A DNA stretch of 64,000 nucleotides from positions 25,338 through 89,337 of the forward strand of contig JAFSYM010000026.1 in the NCBI GenBank assembly GCA_017450005.1, read 5' to 3'. The position numbers and the translations under genes were made by a program. Under the pieces are notes generated by a model, which made no database searches, was not told the DNA's origin, and worked only from the letters and a program-made list of their open reading frames with translations. This stretch comes from Clostridia bacterium. Its GTDB lineage: Bacteria; Bacillota; Clostridia; Oscillospirales; Acutalibacteraceae. Shown here piece by piece: positions 1-9,062 of this stretch (positions are counted from its first letter, which is position 1; the number at the start of each line of letters is the position of its first letter).

Positions 1-1
1 G

Positions 2-25
2 CGGAAAAGACGCCTTTGCCTTTAT
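2..25. repeat. Copy of one arm of the gdhA leader hairpin
   Basis: These bases, just past the gdhA stop codon at the window edge, nearly repeat positions 1440-1463 in the gdhA leader (shared core GACGCCTTTGCCTTT). In the leader this is the 5' arm, in RNA sense, of a long hairpin. The partner arm here would lie outside the window, so a second copy of the leader element downstream of gdhA is likely but unproven. Confidence 0.5.
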
Positions 26-49
26 GGATTGATGTAAGTGGAACGCTTA

Positions 50-1402
<1,353 letters not shown>

Positions 1403-1406
1403 TCAC

Positions 1407-1460
1407 TAAAGGCGCCTCTCCGGACAATATACCTCTGCCCGGAAAGACGCCTTTGCCTTT
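1407..1460 (-). promoter_or_regulatory. Long leader hairpin upstream of gdhA
   Basis: In gdhA RNA sense a 19-bp stem forms, with arms beginning AAAGGCGTCTTTCC and ending GGAGAGGCGCCTTT; the three non-Watson-Crick positions are G-U pairs. It lies between the promoter and the ribosome-binding site and has no U-tract, so it does not look like a plain terminator. It may regulate translation or RNA stability. No known riboswitch class was recognised. Confidence 0.6.
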
Positions 1461-1476
1461 CACCATAAATTAAGAA

Positions 1477-1511
1477 AGGAGTCTCCAAGCGTTTGTGCTC
1501 GAAGACTCCGT
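1477..1511 (-). promoter_or_regulatory. Second gdhA leader hairpin, terminator-like
   Basis: In RNA sense, arms GGAGTCTTCGAGC and GCTTGGAGACTCC form a 13-bp stem closed by the hexaloop ACAAAC, followed by TTTCTTAATTT. It is the first structure transcribed from the gdhA promoter and could be a leaky attenuator. The loop has A at position 1 but not the G at position 4 expected for ANTAR-binding hairpins. Confidence 0.55.
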
Positions 1512-1526
1512 TGCCTTACATGCGCC

Positions 1527-1554
1527 ATTATACACGCTTTTCCGCGTTTGTCAA
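1527..1554 (-). promoter_or_regulatory. gdhA sigma-A promoter
   Basis: On the minus strand a consensus TTGACA (1554-1549) is followed after 16 nt by a consensus TATAAT (1532-1527). Transcription would start near 1520 and give a leader of about 135 nt before gdhA. Confidence 0.85.
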
Positions 1555-1597
1555 CCCCTTTTTTAAAAAAATTTTTTTGCCTTGCGTCCGAAAGGGC

Positions 1598-1626
1598 TTG
1601 ACGAATCCTGTCGCGCGGCGTATAAT
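1598..1626 (+). promoter_or_regulatory. Promoter of the glutamate synthase/glnA operon
   Basis: TTGACG (1598-1603), a 17-nt spacer and a consensus TATAAT (1621-1626). The predicted start is near 1633, so the transcript begins with the leader hairpin annotated at 1633-1652. Confidence 0.85.
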
Positions 1627-1632
1627 ACAGGC

Positions 1633-1652
1633 AATGAGCAATGGCGTTCATT
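1633..1652 (+). promoter_or_regulatory. Putative ANTAR-target antiterminator hairpin
   Basis: AATGAGC (1633-1639) pairs with GTTCATT (1646-1652), 7 bp with one G-U, around the hexaloop AATGGC. A at loop position 1 and G at position 4 match the invariant loop residues described for ANTAR-protein RNA targets. The 3' arm is also the base of the terminator stem, so the two structures exclude each other. Known ANTAR sites have two such hairpins; only one is clear here. Confidence 0.55.
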
Positions 1653-1700
1653 TCGGTACGAAACCGTTTCGTGCCGAAATGGGCGTCTTTTCTTTTTTGT
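1643..1700 (+). terminator. Leader terminator (attenuator) before the glutamate synthase operon
   Basis: A stem of about 18 bp (1643-1660 with 1670-1687, few wobbles) is followed by TTTTCTTTTTTGT. It lies between the promoter and the first start codon at 1718, so it would stop transcription after about 65 nt unless relieved. Confidence 0.85.
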
Positions 1701-1717
1701 TTGAAGAGGTGAACGGC

Positions 1718-2815
1718 ATGACACCGAAAGAAGGACAGGTACGCATCCCGTCCGGCTGCGCAATTGCCGCCGTGATTTCTCGCGAGGGCAGACGGATGAC
1801 CGGCGAGAAGATCATCGAGGCGATGAAGCCGATGCACGAGCGCTCCAACGGCCTGGGCGGCGGTTTTGCGGCGTACGGCATTTACCCGGAGTATAAAGAG
1901 TTTTACGCGCTGCATTTCTTCTTTGACAGCCGCGATACGCGCAAGACGTGCGAAGCGTTTCTCAAGGAGCGGTTTGAAATCTACAAAGCGGAGCGTATCC
2001 CGACCCGCAAGCTCCCGCAGATCACGGACGAGCCGATGATCTGGCGCTACTTTGTCGCCCCGCTGCAGTCCGTTCTCTCCGATCTGCAGCTCGACGAAAA
2101 AGAGTTCGTCGTGCGCACGGTCATGCAGATCAATACGCAGATGGAAGGCGTATATATCTTTTCAAGCGGCAAGAACATGGGCACATTCAAGGCCGTCGGC
2201 TACCCGGAGGACGTCGGCCTGTATTACCGATTGGACGAATACGAGGGCTACGCATGGACGGCGCACGGCCGCTACCCGACCAACACGCCCGGCTGGTGGG
2301 GCGGCGCGCATCCGTTCACACTGCTGGATTATTCCGTCGTGCACAACGGGGAAATCTCCTCCTACGATGCGAACCGCCGCTACATCGAAATGTTCGGCTA
2401 CAAATGCACACTGCAAACAGACACCGAAGTGATCACCTATATACTGGACTACCTTGTCCGCCGGCAGGCGCTGACGCTCTCCGAAGCGGCAAGCGTGATC
2501 GCCGCGCCGTTCTGGAGCACGATCGAGAAAAAAACCGATCTGGAAGACAAAGCGAAGCACATCTATCTGCGTACGCTTTTTCCCAGTCTTCTGGTGACGG
2601 GGCCTTTCTCCATTGTGCTGGGCTTTGACGGCGGGCTGATGGCGCTGGGCGACCGGCTGAAGTTGCGGTCTATGGTCGTCGGTGAAAAGGACGACAAGGT
2701 GTTTATCGCCAGCGAAGAGGCGGCGATCCGTGTCATGGAGCCGGACGCCGCAAACATCTATGCGCCGGCAGGCGGCGAGCCGGTCATCATCCGGGTAAAG
2801 GAGGGTGCGTACTGA
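1718..2815 (+). CDS. Glutamate synthase, glutamine amidotransferase subunit (split archaeal type)
   Basis: The 365-residue class II glutamine amidotransferase would supply ammonia from glutamine to the FMN subunit encoded next. It corresponds to the N-terminal domain of large GltB, which is a separate polypeptide in archaeal-type enzymes. Cys14 in SGCAIAAV is the expected N-terminal nucleophile, exposed after removal of a short propeptide. The middle part has the GATase features RYPTNTPGWWGGAHPF and VVHNGEISS. The ATG at 1718 is chosen because GAAGAGG sits 7 nt upstream; the upstream in-frame codons lie in the leader terminator. The stop overlaps the next start (TGATG). Confidence 0.88.
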   Translation: MTPKEGQVRIPSGCAIAAVISREGRRMTGEKIIEAMKPMHERSNGLGGGFAAYGIYPEYKEFYALHFFFDSRDTRKTCEAFLKERFEIYKAERIPTRKLPQITDEPMIWRYFVAPLQSVLSDLQLDEKEFVVRTVMQINTQMEGVYIFSSGKNMGTFKAVGYPEDVGLYYRLDEYEGYAWTAHGRYPTNTPGWWGGAHPFTLLDYSVVHNGEISSYDANRRYIEMFGYKCTLQTDTEVITYILDYLVRRQALTLSEAASVIAAPFWSTIEKKTDLEDKAKHIYLRTLFPSLLVTGPFSIVLGFDGGLMALGDRLKLRSMVVGEKDDKVFIASEEAAIRVMEPDAANIYAPAGGEPVIIRVKEGAY

Positions 2816-4320
2816 TGGGCGTGGAGTATTTATATCCCGAATTTGAAGTTATCCGCAACGAAAGCCGCTGTATAGCTTGCGGCGTCTGCGTGCGCCAGTG
2901 CGCAAATGAAGTGCACGCGTTTCTCGGCGGCACACAAACCATCCTCAGCGACGACGCGAAATGCGTCAACTGCCAGCGTTGCGTTTCGCTCTGTCCGACG
3001 CACGCGCTGAAAATCGTAAAAAGCGACTGCCGGCTGCGCGAAAACGCGAACTGGGACAACGACACGATCCGCGAAATCTACAAGCAGGCCAACAGCGGCG
3101 GTGTGCTTCTGTCCTCCATGGGCAATCCGAAACCGCTGCCTGTCTACTGGGACAAAATTCTTATCAACGCCTCGCAGGTGACGAACCCGCCGATCGACCC
3201 GCTGCGCGAGCCGATGGAAACGCGCGTCTTTCTCGGCAAGCGTCCGCAGAAGGCCGAGCGGGATGCAGATGGCAAATTGTGCTGCAGCCTGCCGCCGATG
3301 CTCGAGTTGTCCATGCCGGTGCTCTTCTCCGCCATGAGCTACGGCTCCATCAGCTACAACGCGCATGCGTCGCTTGCAAGAGCGGCAAAGGCGCTCGGCA
3401 TATACTACAACACCGGCGAGGGCGGCCTGCACGAGGACTTCTACGTGTACGGCGACAATACGATCGTTCAGGTTGCCAGCGGCCGTTTCGGCGTGCACGA
3501 AAACTATCTTGAGGCGGCCAAAGCGATCGAGATCAAGATGGGACAGGGCGCGAAACCCGGCATTGGCGGACATCTGCCCGGCGCAAAGATCGTCGGCGAT
3601 GTGTCGCGCACGCGCATGATTCCGGAAGGCTCGGACGCCATTTCGCCCGCGCCGCACCACGACATTTATTCCATTGAAGATTTACGGCAGCTTGTCTATT
3701 CTCTGAAAGAAGCGACAAATTACAAAAAACCGATCATCGTCAAGGTGGCCGCGGTGCACAACATAGCCGCCATCGCCAGCGGGATCGCGCGCAGCGGCGC
3801 GGACATCATCGCCATCGACGGCTTCCGCGGCGGTACGGGCGCGGCGCCCACGCGCATCCGCGACAACGTCGGCATTCCGATCGAGCTTGCGCTCGCAGCG
3901 GTCGATCAGCGGCTGCGCGACGAGGGCATCCGAAACGACGTTTCGCTCATTGTCGGCGGTTCCGTACGCAGCGCATCGGATGTGGTCAAGGCGATTGCGC
4001 TCGGGGCGGACGCGTGCTATATCGCGACGGCGGCTCTGCTCGCGCTCGGCTGTCATCTGTGCCGCACCTGCCAGACCGGCAAGTGCAACTGGGGCATTGC
4101 CACACAGAATCCGGAGCTGGTCAGGCGGCTGAATCCAGACGTCGGCAGCGAACGGCTGATCCGTCTGATGACCGCATGGCGGCATGAGATCAAGGAGCTG
4201 ATGGGCGGTATGGGCATCAACTCTGTCGAAGCGCTGCGCGGCAACCGGCTGATGCTGCGCGGAATCGGCTTGACGGAAAAAGAACTGGAAATACTCGGCA
4301 TAGCGCACGCGGGGGAATAA
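2815..4320 (+). CDS. Glutamate synthase, FMN/Fe-S synthase subunit
   Basis: The 501-residue catalytic subunit makes glutamate from 2-oxoglutarate and ammonia on FMN. Two N-terminal 4Fe-4S ferredoxin motifs (Cys19/22/25/29 and Cys50/53/56/60) precede the FMN-binding glutamate synthase barrel, with landmarks GQGAKPGIGGHLPG and IDGFRGGTGAAPT. A C-terminal cysteine cluster (CRTCQTGKC) lies where GltB binds its 3Fe-4S centre. It lacks the amidotransferase and GXGXG domains, which are encoded by neighbouring genes. AAAGGAGGG precedes the ATG, which overlaps the previous stop. Electrons could come from the polyferredoxin and FAD proteins encoded next. Confidence 0.92.
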   Translation: MGVEYLYPEFEVIRNESRCIACGVCVRQCANEVHAFLGGTQTILSDDAKCVNCQRCVSLCPTHALKIVKSDCRLRENANWDNDTIREIYKQANSGGVLLSSMGNPKPLPVYWDKILINASQVTNPPIDPLREPMETRVFLGKRPQKAERDADGKLCCSLPPMLELSMPVLFSAMSYGSISYNAHASLARAAKALGIYYNTGEGGLHEDFYVYGDNTIVQVASGRFGVHENYLEAAKAIEIKMGQGAKPGIGGHLPGAKIVGDVSRTRMIPEGSDAISPAPHHDIYSIEDLRQLVYSLKEATNYKKPIIVKVAAVHNIAAIASGIARSGADIIAIDGFRGGTGAAPTRIRDNVGIPIELALAAVDQRLRDEGIRNDVSLIVGGSVRSASDVVKAIALGADACYIATAALLALGCHLCRTCQTGKCNWGIATQNPELVRRLNPDVGSERLIRLMTAWRHEIKELMGGMGINSVEALRGNRLMLRGIGLTEKELEILGIAHAGE

Positions 4321-4322
4321 AC

Positions 4323-4763
4323 ATGAAACGAATTTACGTCAATGAAGCGTGGTGTCTGGGGTGCCGCCTGTGCGAATACAACTGCGCATTCGCCAATTCC
4401 GGTATGCAGGATATGGCGTCTGCGCTCAAGGGCAAACCCATTTTTCCGCGCATCCATATTGAGCAGGCAAACGCGATCACGTTTGCCGTGTCCTGCCGGC
4501 ACTGCACAGACCCGATCTGCGTCAAAAGCTGCATCGCGGGCGCGATCCGCAAGACGGACGGCGTGGTGCAGATCGACCAGACGAAATGCGTCGGGTGTCT
4601 GACGTGCGTGCTGGTCTGCCCGTACGGTGCGCTCGCGCCGAATGAAAACGGCGTGATGCAGAAATGCGAGCTGTGTCTTCGCAACGCGTGCGGCGAACCC
4701 GCGTGCGTGAAGGGCTGTCCGAACCGCGCGATTGTGTATGAGGAACGGGAGGCAGACGCATGA
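4323..4763 (+). CDS. Four-cluster ferredoxin-like electron-transfer subunit
   Basis: The 146-residue cytoplasmic protein has cysteine groups for several 4Fe-4S clusters in the HycB/CooF pattern: CLGCRLCEYNC near the N-terminus, CRHCTDPICVKSC, CVGCLTCVLVCP and CELCLRNACGEPACVKGCP. Proteins of this type pass electrons between a flavin oxidoreductase and a catalytic subunit. Its place between the FMN synthase subunit and an FAD oxidoreductase suggests it links the two. It starts 2 nt after the previous stop and its own stop overlaps the next start (ATGA). Confidence 0.85.
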   Translation: MKRIYVNEAWCLGCRLCEYNCAFANSGMQDMASALKGKPIFPRIHIEQANAITFAVSCRHCTDPICVKSCIAGAIRKTDGVVQIDQTKCVGCLTCVLVCPYGALAPNENGVMQKCELCLRNACGEPACVKGCPNRAIVYEEREADA

Positions 4764-5992
4764 ACGAATATGTCATCATCGGCAACGGCGTCGCCGCGGC
4801 CGGCTGCATCGAGGGTATCCGAAGCGCGGATGCGGACGGGCGCATCACCGTCATTTCCAAAGAAACGCATCCCGTCTACTGCCGTCCGCTGATTTCCTAT
4901 TATCTTGAGGGAAAAACCGACCTTGCGCGTATGCCGTACCGCGACGCGGATTTTTATGAAAAGAACGGCTGCCGCGTGCTGTACGGCAGAACGGCAGAAC
5001 AGGCAGACGCGGCGAATCGCACGGTCACGCTGGACGACGGCACGGTTTTGCCGTACACGTCTGTGTGCATAGCGACCGGTTCCGCGCCGTTTGTGCCGCC
5101 GATTGCCGGGCTGGACACGGTACCCGTCGCCTGCACATTTATGACGCTCGACGACGCGCTCGCGCTCGAACAGGCAACGCAGACGCCCCGGCACGTGCTG
5201 ATTATCGGCGCGGGGTTGATCGGACTCAAATGCGCCGAAGGTCTGCACGGCAGAGCCGCGTCCATCACGGTCTGCGATCTGGCGGATCACGTGCTGCCGA
5301 GCATCCTCGACGCGGACAGCGCATCCGTTTTGCAAACACATCTCGAACAAAACGGCATACAGTTCCGTTTGTCGGACACGGTAGAATGCTTTTGCGGCAA
5401 TACTGCGCATATGCGTTCCGGTGAAACGATCCGCTTCGACGTGCTTGTGCTTGCCGTCGGTGTGCGCGCGAACGCTGCGCTTGCAAAAGACTGCGGCTGC
5501 GAAACAAACCGCGGTATCCTTGTGGACGTCAGCATGGAAACGACCGTTTCCGGCATTTATGCCGCAGGCGACTGCACGGAAGGGACGGATATTTCTGCCG
5601 GGCAGAAAAGAGTGCTCGCGATTTTGCCCAACGCCTATATGCAGGGCTTCGCTGCAGGCATGAATATGGCGGGCGCAGAAGCCTCGTTCGACAACGCGAT
5701 CCCCATGAACGCCATCGGCTTTTTCGGGCTGCACACGATGACGGCAGGCACGTACGATGGTGAGGTCTATACGGAAGAAACCGAAACGTCCCGTAAAAAA
5801 CTGTATACAAAGGACGGCCTGCTGAAAGGCTTTATTCTGATCGGCGACACGACGCGTGCGGGACTGTATACCGCTCTGATCCGCAACCGTACGCCGCTGG
5901 ACAGTTTTGATTTCGACACAATGAAAAAAACAGCCACATTCGCTTCCCTTTCTGCGGATATGCGAAAAAGATGCTTCGGAGGTGTGGTATAA
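4760..5992 (+). CDS. NAD(P)/FAD-dependent oxidoreductase of the glutamate synthase operon
   Basis: The 410-residue flavoprotein of the pyridine nucleotide-disulfide class I family resembles nitrite-reductase or rubredoxin reductases without a redox disulfide. An N-terminal FAD Rossmann motif (IIGNGVAAAG), a second nucleotide-binding motif (IIGAGLIGLKCAEGL, near 145-160) and the FAD-contacting IYAAGDCTE near 268 are visible. It probably feeds NAD(P)H electrons through the preceding polyferredoxin to glutamate synthase; that role is inferred from operon position. Start and stop both overlap the neighbouring genes, consistent with translational coupling. Confidence 0.85.
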   Translation: MNEYVIIGNGVAAAGCIEGIRSADADGRITVISKETHPVYCRPLISYYLEGKTDLARMPYRDADFYEKNGCRVLYGRTAEQADAANRTVTLDDGTVLPYTSVCIATGSAPFVPPIAGLDTVPVACTFMTLDDALALEQATQTPRHVLIIGAGLIGLKCAEGLHGRAASITVCDLADHVLPSILDADSASVLQTHLEQNGIQFRLSDTVECFCGNTAHMRSGETIRFDVLVLAVGVRANAALAKDCGCETNRGILVDVSMETTVSGIYAAGDCTEGTDISAGQKRVLAILPNAYMQGFAAGMNMAGAEASFDNAIPMNAIGFFGLHTMTAGTYDGEVYTEETETSRKKLYTKDGLLKGFILIGDTTRAGLYTALIRNRTPLDSFDFDTMKKTATFASLSADMRKRCFGGVV

Positions 5993-6705
5993 TGCCGGAT
6001 GTAAGAGGATTGGATCACCGCGCGGTCAACGCGATCCTGCGCGAGACAGAGGGCGGCTGCACGCTGACGGGCTGCTGCGGCCAGCGCTTCATCGGCGCAG
6101 GCATGTCCGGCAAGAATATCTGTATTCAGGGCATACCCGGCAATGCGCTCGGCGCGTATCTCAACGGCGGCACGATCACGGTCGCGGGCAACGCGCAGGA
6201 CGCGGTCGGCGACACGATGAACGCCGGCCGGATCATCGTGCACGGCAGCATCGGCGACGCGGCAGGCTACGCGATGCGCGGCGGCGAAATATTCGTGCGC
6301 GGCAGTGCGGGGTACCGCGCCGGCATCCACATGAAGGCATACCGGGAGAAGTCACCGCTTCTTGTCATCGGCGGAACGGCCGGCAGCTTTCTCGGCGAGT
6401 ACCAGGCAGGCGGCACAATCATTGTGCTGGGGCTGGAGTCGGACAGAAAGATCGTCAGCTTTTTCCCCTGCACGGGCATGCACGGCGGCAAAATGTATCT
6501 GCGTTCCTCATGCACGGACATCACATTTCCGTCGCAGGTTACGGCACGTGCCGCGGACGAAACCGATCTGCGGCAGCTTCGCGTGCACCTGAGCGGGTAC
6601 TGCGATGTGTTCGGCCTGGATCTGAACGCCGTTCTGGACGCCCCGTTCACCGTTGTCACGCCGGACAGCGCCAATCCGTACAAGCAAATGTATATCATGA
6701 ATTAA
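5992..6705 (+). CDS. Glutamate synthase GXGXG-domain subunit
   Basis: The 237-residue protein corresponds to the C-terminal right-handed beta-helix (GXGXG) domain of GltB, encoded separately in archaeal-type glutamate synthases. Repeated glycine-rich turns such as GAGMSGKNI, GGTITVAGNAQDAVGDTMN and GEIFVRGSAGYRAG form the helix. It is structural and completes the enzyme with the amidotransferase and FMN subunits. The ATG at 5992 is chosen over an in-frame ATG at 5971 because CGGAGGTG lies 8 nt upstream; it overlaps the preceding stop by one base. Confidence 0.9.
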   Translation: MPDVRGLDHRAVNAILRETEGGCTLTGCCGQRFIGAGMSGKNICIQGIPGNALGAYLNGGTITVAGNAQDAVGDTMNAGRIIVHGSIGDAAGYAMRGGEIFVRGSAGYRAGIHMKAYREKSPLLVIGGTAGSFLGEYQAGGTIIVLGLESDRKIVSFFPCTGMHGGKMYLRSSCTDITFPSQVTARAADETDLRQLRVHLSGYCDVFGLDLNAVLDAPFTVVTPDSANPYKQMYIMN

Positions 6706-6724
6706 CCACAAAGGTGAGGATAAC

Positions 6725-7933
6725 ATGCTGTATTCCAAAGATGAGATTATGCAGTTCACACGCGAGGACGACGTCAAGTTCATTCGTCTGGCGTTTTGCG
6801 ACGTGTTCGGCAGACCGAAAAACATTTCCATCATGCCGGACGAGCTCGAGCGTGCTTTTACATACGGCATTGCGTTCGACGGCTCTGCGATCCGCGGTTT
6901 CGGCAGCGTGACGCACAGCGATCTGCTGCTGCATCCGCAGCCGGAAACCCTGGCGGCGCTGCCGTGGCGTCCGGAAACCGGACGGGTCGTGCGGATGTAC
7001 GCCACTGTCACGTACCCGGACGGAACGCCGTTTGAGTGCGACACACGCACGCTTCTGAAAAATGCCATGCGTGACGCACAGGGCGCCGGATTTCAGTTTT
7101 ATTTCGGCGCCGAGCAGGAATTTTATCTGTTCCGTCTGGACGCAAACGGCAGACCGACGAAAGAGCCGTGCGATACTGCCGGGTATATGGATATGGCGCC
7201 GGACGATCACGGCGAAAACGTGCGGCGTGAAATCTGTCTGACGCTCGAACAGATGGGCATTCGCCCGGAAAGCTCGCATCACGAAGAAGGCCCCGGTCAA
7301 AACGAGATCGACTTCCGCTATGCGGACGCGTTGGCTGCCGCCGACAACACGATCACATTTCAGACCGTCGTCAAAACCATCGCGCACCGCAACGGTCTGT
7401 GCGCGGACTTCTCCGCCAAGCCTCTGGAGAATGCACCCGGCAACGGGTTCCATATCAACACCTCGTTCCAGCCGTGCAGCGAAACGCTCGCGCAGCACAT
7501 GATCGCAGGCGTCCTCAAAAACATTGCCGATATGACGCTGTTCCTGAACCCGACCGAAAACGCGTACACGCGCTTGGGCAAGCAGAAAGCGCCGTCGTAT
7601 ATTTCCTGGTCGCGCGAAAACCGCTCGCAGCTCGTGCGCATTCCCGCTGCCGTCGGTGAAAATGAGCGCATGGAGCTGCGCTCGCCCGATCCGACAGCTA
7701 ACCCGTATCTGGCGTTTGCGCTGATGATTTACGCGTCGCTGGAGGGCATAAGCGAAAAGATCGTCCTGCCGCAGCCGGCCGATTTGAATCTGTTTGAAGC
7801 GGACGAAAAAACGCTTGCGCAGTTTAAGCGCCTACCGGAAACGATTGAAGCCGCGCGCGCCCTGGCCGAAAACAGCCGCTTTATCCGCGCGCACATTCCC
7901 GAAGCGATCATCCGCAGCTACTGCGGCAAATAA
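6725..7933 (+). CDS. glnA: Glutamine synthetase, short type I
   Basis: The 402-residue enzyme makes glutamine from glutamate, ammonia and ATP. Type I signatures are in order: beta-grasp N-terminal domain with FCDVFGRPKNISI, FGAEQEFYLF (metal ligands), HHEEGPGQNEIDFRY, NGFHINTSF, ENRSQLVRIP and MELRSPDPTANPYLAF. It is about 40 residues shorter than the usual GSI-alpha enzyme (about 444) and no adenylylation-type tail is evident. It lies 19 nt after the glutamate synthase genes, so the operon encodes a full GS-GOGAT cycle. The spacing leaves no room for a separate leader, so control probably acts at the operon leader. Confidence 0.93.
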   Translation: MLYSKDEIMQFTREDDVKFIRLAFCDVFGRPKNISIMPDELERAFTYGIAFDGSAIRGFGSVTHSDLLLHPQPETLAALPWRPETGRVVRMYATVTYPDGTPFECDTRTLLKNAMRDAQGAGFQFYFGAEQEFYLFRLDANGRPTKEPCDTAGYMDMAPDDHGENVRREICLTLEQMGIRPESSHHEEGPGQNEIDFRYADALAAADNTITFQTVVKTIAHRNGLCADFSAKPLENAPGNGFHINTSFQPCSETLAQHMIAGVLKNIADMTLFLNPTENAYTRLGKQKAPSYISWSRENRSQLVRIPAAVGENERMELRSPDPTANPYLAFALMIYASLEGISEKIVLPQPADLNLFEADEKTLAQFKRLPETIEAARALAENSRFIRAHIPEAIIRSYCGK

Positions 7934-7965
7934 ATCCGGCAAAATACGAAAGGAGGAGAGCCTGT

Positions 7966-8550
7966 ATGATGGAAGAACATGCCTACAGCGTGCTGCTTGT
8001 GTCCGCATCGGAATCGTTCAACGAATCCCTTCTGGCTCTCCTGCGTGCATTCGGATGCGCCGTCGTAAAAACTGTCGACAATATCAGCGCAGCCAAGCGC
8101 GCGTCTGCCGAGCGCGTCTATGATTTTGTGATCGTCAACACACCTCTGCCGGACGATATGGGCGTGCGTTTTGCGGTCGACGTCTGTACTGCCGGCGACA
8201 GTGTGGTGCTGCTGCTGGTGCGAAACGAACTGCACGACGAAATCCGTGGCAAAGTGACGGCGCACGGTGTGTTCACGCTCGCAAAACCGGTCTCGAAACC
8301 GATGATGCGCATCTCGCTCGGCTGGATGGCAAGCGTGCGCGAACGGCTGCGCAAAGCAGAAAAGAAAGCCGTCTCCATCGAGGAAAAGATGGCGGAGATC
8401 CGGCTTGTCAACCGCGCCAAATGGGCGCTGATCGAACAGGAAGGCATGACCGAAACCGAGGCGCACCGTTTTATCGAAAAGCGTGCCATGGACCGGTGCG
8501 TCCCCCGACGCACCATCGCGGAAGAGATTCTGAACCAGATCAAAACATAA
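7966..8550 (+). CDS. ANTAR-domain antitermination regulator with a pseudo-receiver
   Basis: The 194-residue protein has an N-terminal receiver-like fold (about 1-125) and a C-terminal ANTAR RNA-binding domain (about 130-190) with coiled coil EEKMAEIRLVNRAKWAL and the alanine-rich helix segment. ANTAR proteins bind paired hexaloop hairpins and prevent termination. The receiver lacks the usual acidic pair after beta1 (LLVSASES) and has Asn58 (VIVNTPLPDD) where the phospho-acceptor Asp is expected, so control by phosphorylation is unlikely. ANTAR proteins next to glnA, such as NitR of Clostridium saccharobutylicum, regulate nitrogen genes. AGGAGG precedes the ATG by 9 nt. The likely target is the leader at 1633-1700. 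Confidence 0.88.
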   Translation: MMEEHAYSVLLVSASESFNESLLALLRAFGCAVVKTVDNISAAKRASAERVYDFVIVNTPLPDDMGVRFAVDVCTAGDSVVLLLVRNELHDEIRGKVTAHGVFTLAKPVSKPMMRISLGWMASVRERLRKAEKKAVSIEEKMAEIRLVNRAKWALIEQEGMTETEAHRFIEKRAMDRCVPRRTIAEEILNQIKT

Positions 8551-8602
8551 AGACAGAACGGCTAAAACAGAATCGGAATCCACAACAGACATTGCTTAAT
8601 AC

Positions 8603-8660
8603 AAACAAAGAAGAGACCTTTCACCTGATATTTACGGATGAAAAGTCTCTTCCTTTGTTT
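8603..8660. terminator. Terminator-like inverted repeat after the ANTAR gene
   Basis: AAACAAAGAAGAGAC (8603-8617) is complementary to GTCTCTTCCTTTGTTT (8645-8660) apart from one bulge. It sits between the end of the plus-strand nitrogen operon and the end of a minus-strand gene and may serve both directions. Confidence 0.65.
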
Positions 8661-8946
8661 AATGAGATCCATCGTTGCGCCCGGCCGGATCGTCAGAATT
8701 CCGGATTCGTTTTCTGATCTGCGAGTAGCGGCGCAAAAAGTAAATGATCGCTTCTAAGCACAGCGATGTTTCCAGCGGGTTTTCCAGCAGGAACGAGCTG
8801 CACCAGCCTCTTTTTAACAGAATGGAAATCGGCAGCATGTTGACAAAGCAGAGCGTTATCCCGATCAGAAAAATCGCGACCATCCATGCCAACGTCATGA
8901 ATTGAAGGCAGGTCATGACCACCTGACCGTAGCCGGTTTTGTTCAT
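8659..8946 (-). CDS. Small predicted membrane protein
   Basis: A 95-residue protein of unknown function. Residues about 11-40 (FMTLAWMVAIFLIGITLCF) form a clear transmembrane segment; a second weaker hydrophobic stretch precedes a basic tail (RRYSQIRKRIRN). I place the start at the ATG at 8946, preceded by a weak AAGGTCAAG site; an internal ATG at 8916 is also possible. It follows the secreted SH3/Ig-like gene on the same strand after 116 nt and may be its membrane partner. No family was recognised, and the poor ribosome-binding site lowers confidence. Confidence 0.5.
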   Translation of the reverse strand: MNKTGYGQVVMTCLQFMTLAWMVAIFLIGITLCFVNMLPISILLKRGWCSSFLLENPLETSLCLEAIIYFLRRYSQIRKRIRNSDDPAGRNDGSH

Positions 8947-9062
8947 TGTCACTTGACCTTGTGTTGGTTGCCAACGCAGGCAGTTTAAAACCGCCTGCGT
9001 TGTGGGTGGACGTTCGGATGAAGCGCCGCATGGCGCCGACTGCGGGAATCTGACTTGCGCGG

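Noticed and set aside
4334..5734. 466-residue minus-strand frame across the ferredoxin and FAD subunit genes
   Set aside because: Antisense to two genes with clear domains, overlapping starts and stops; no motifs of its own.
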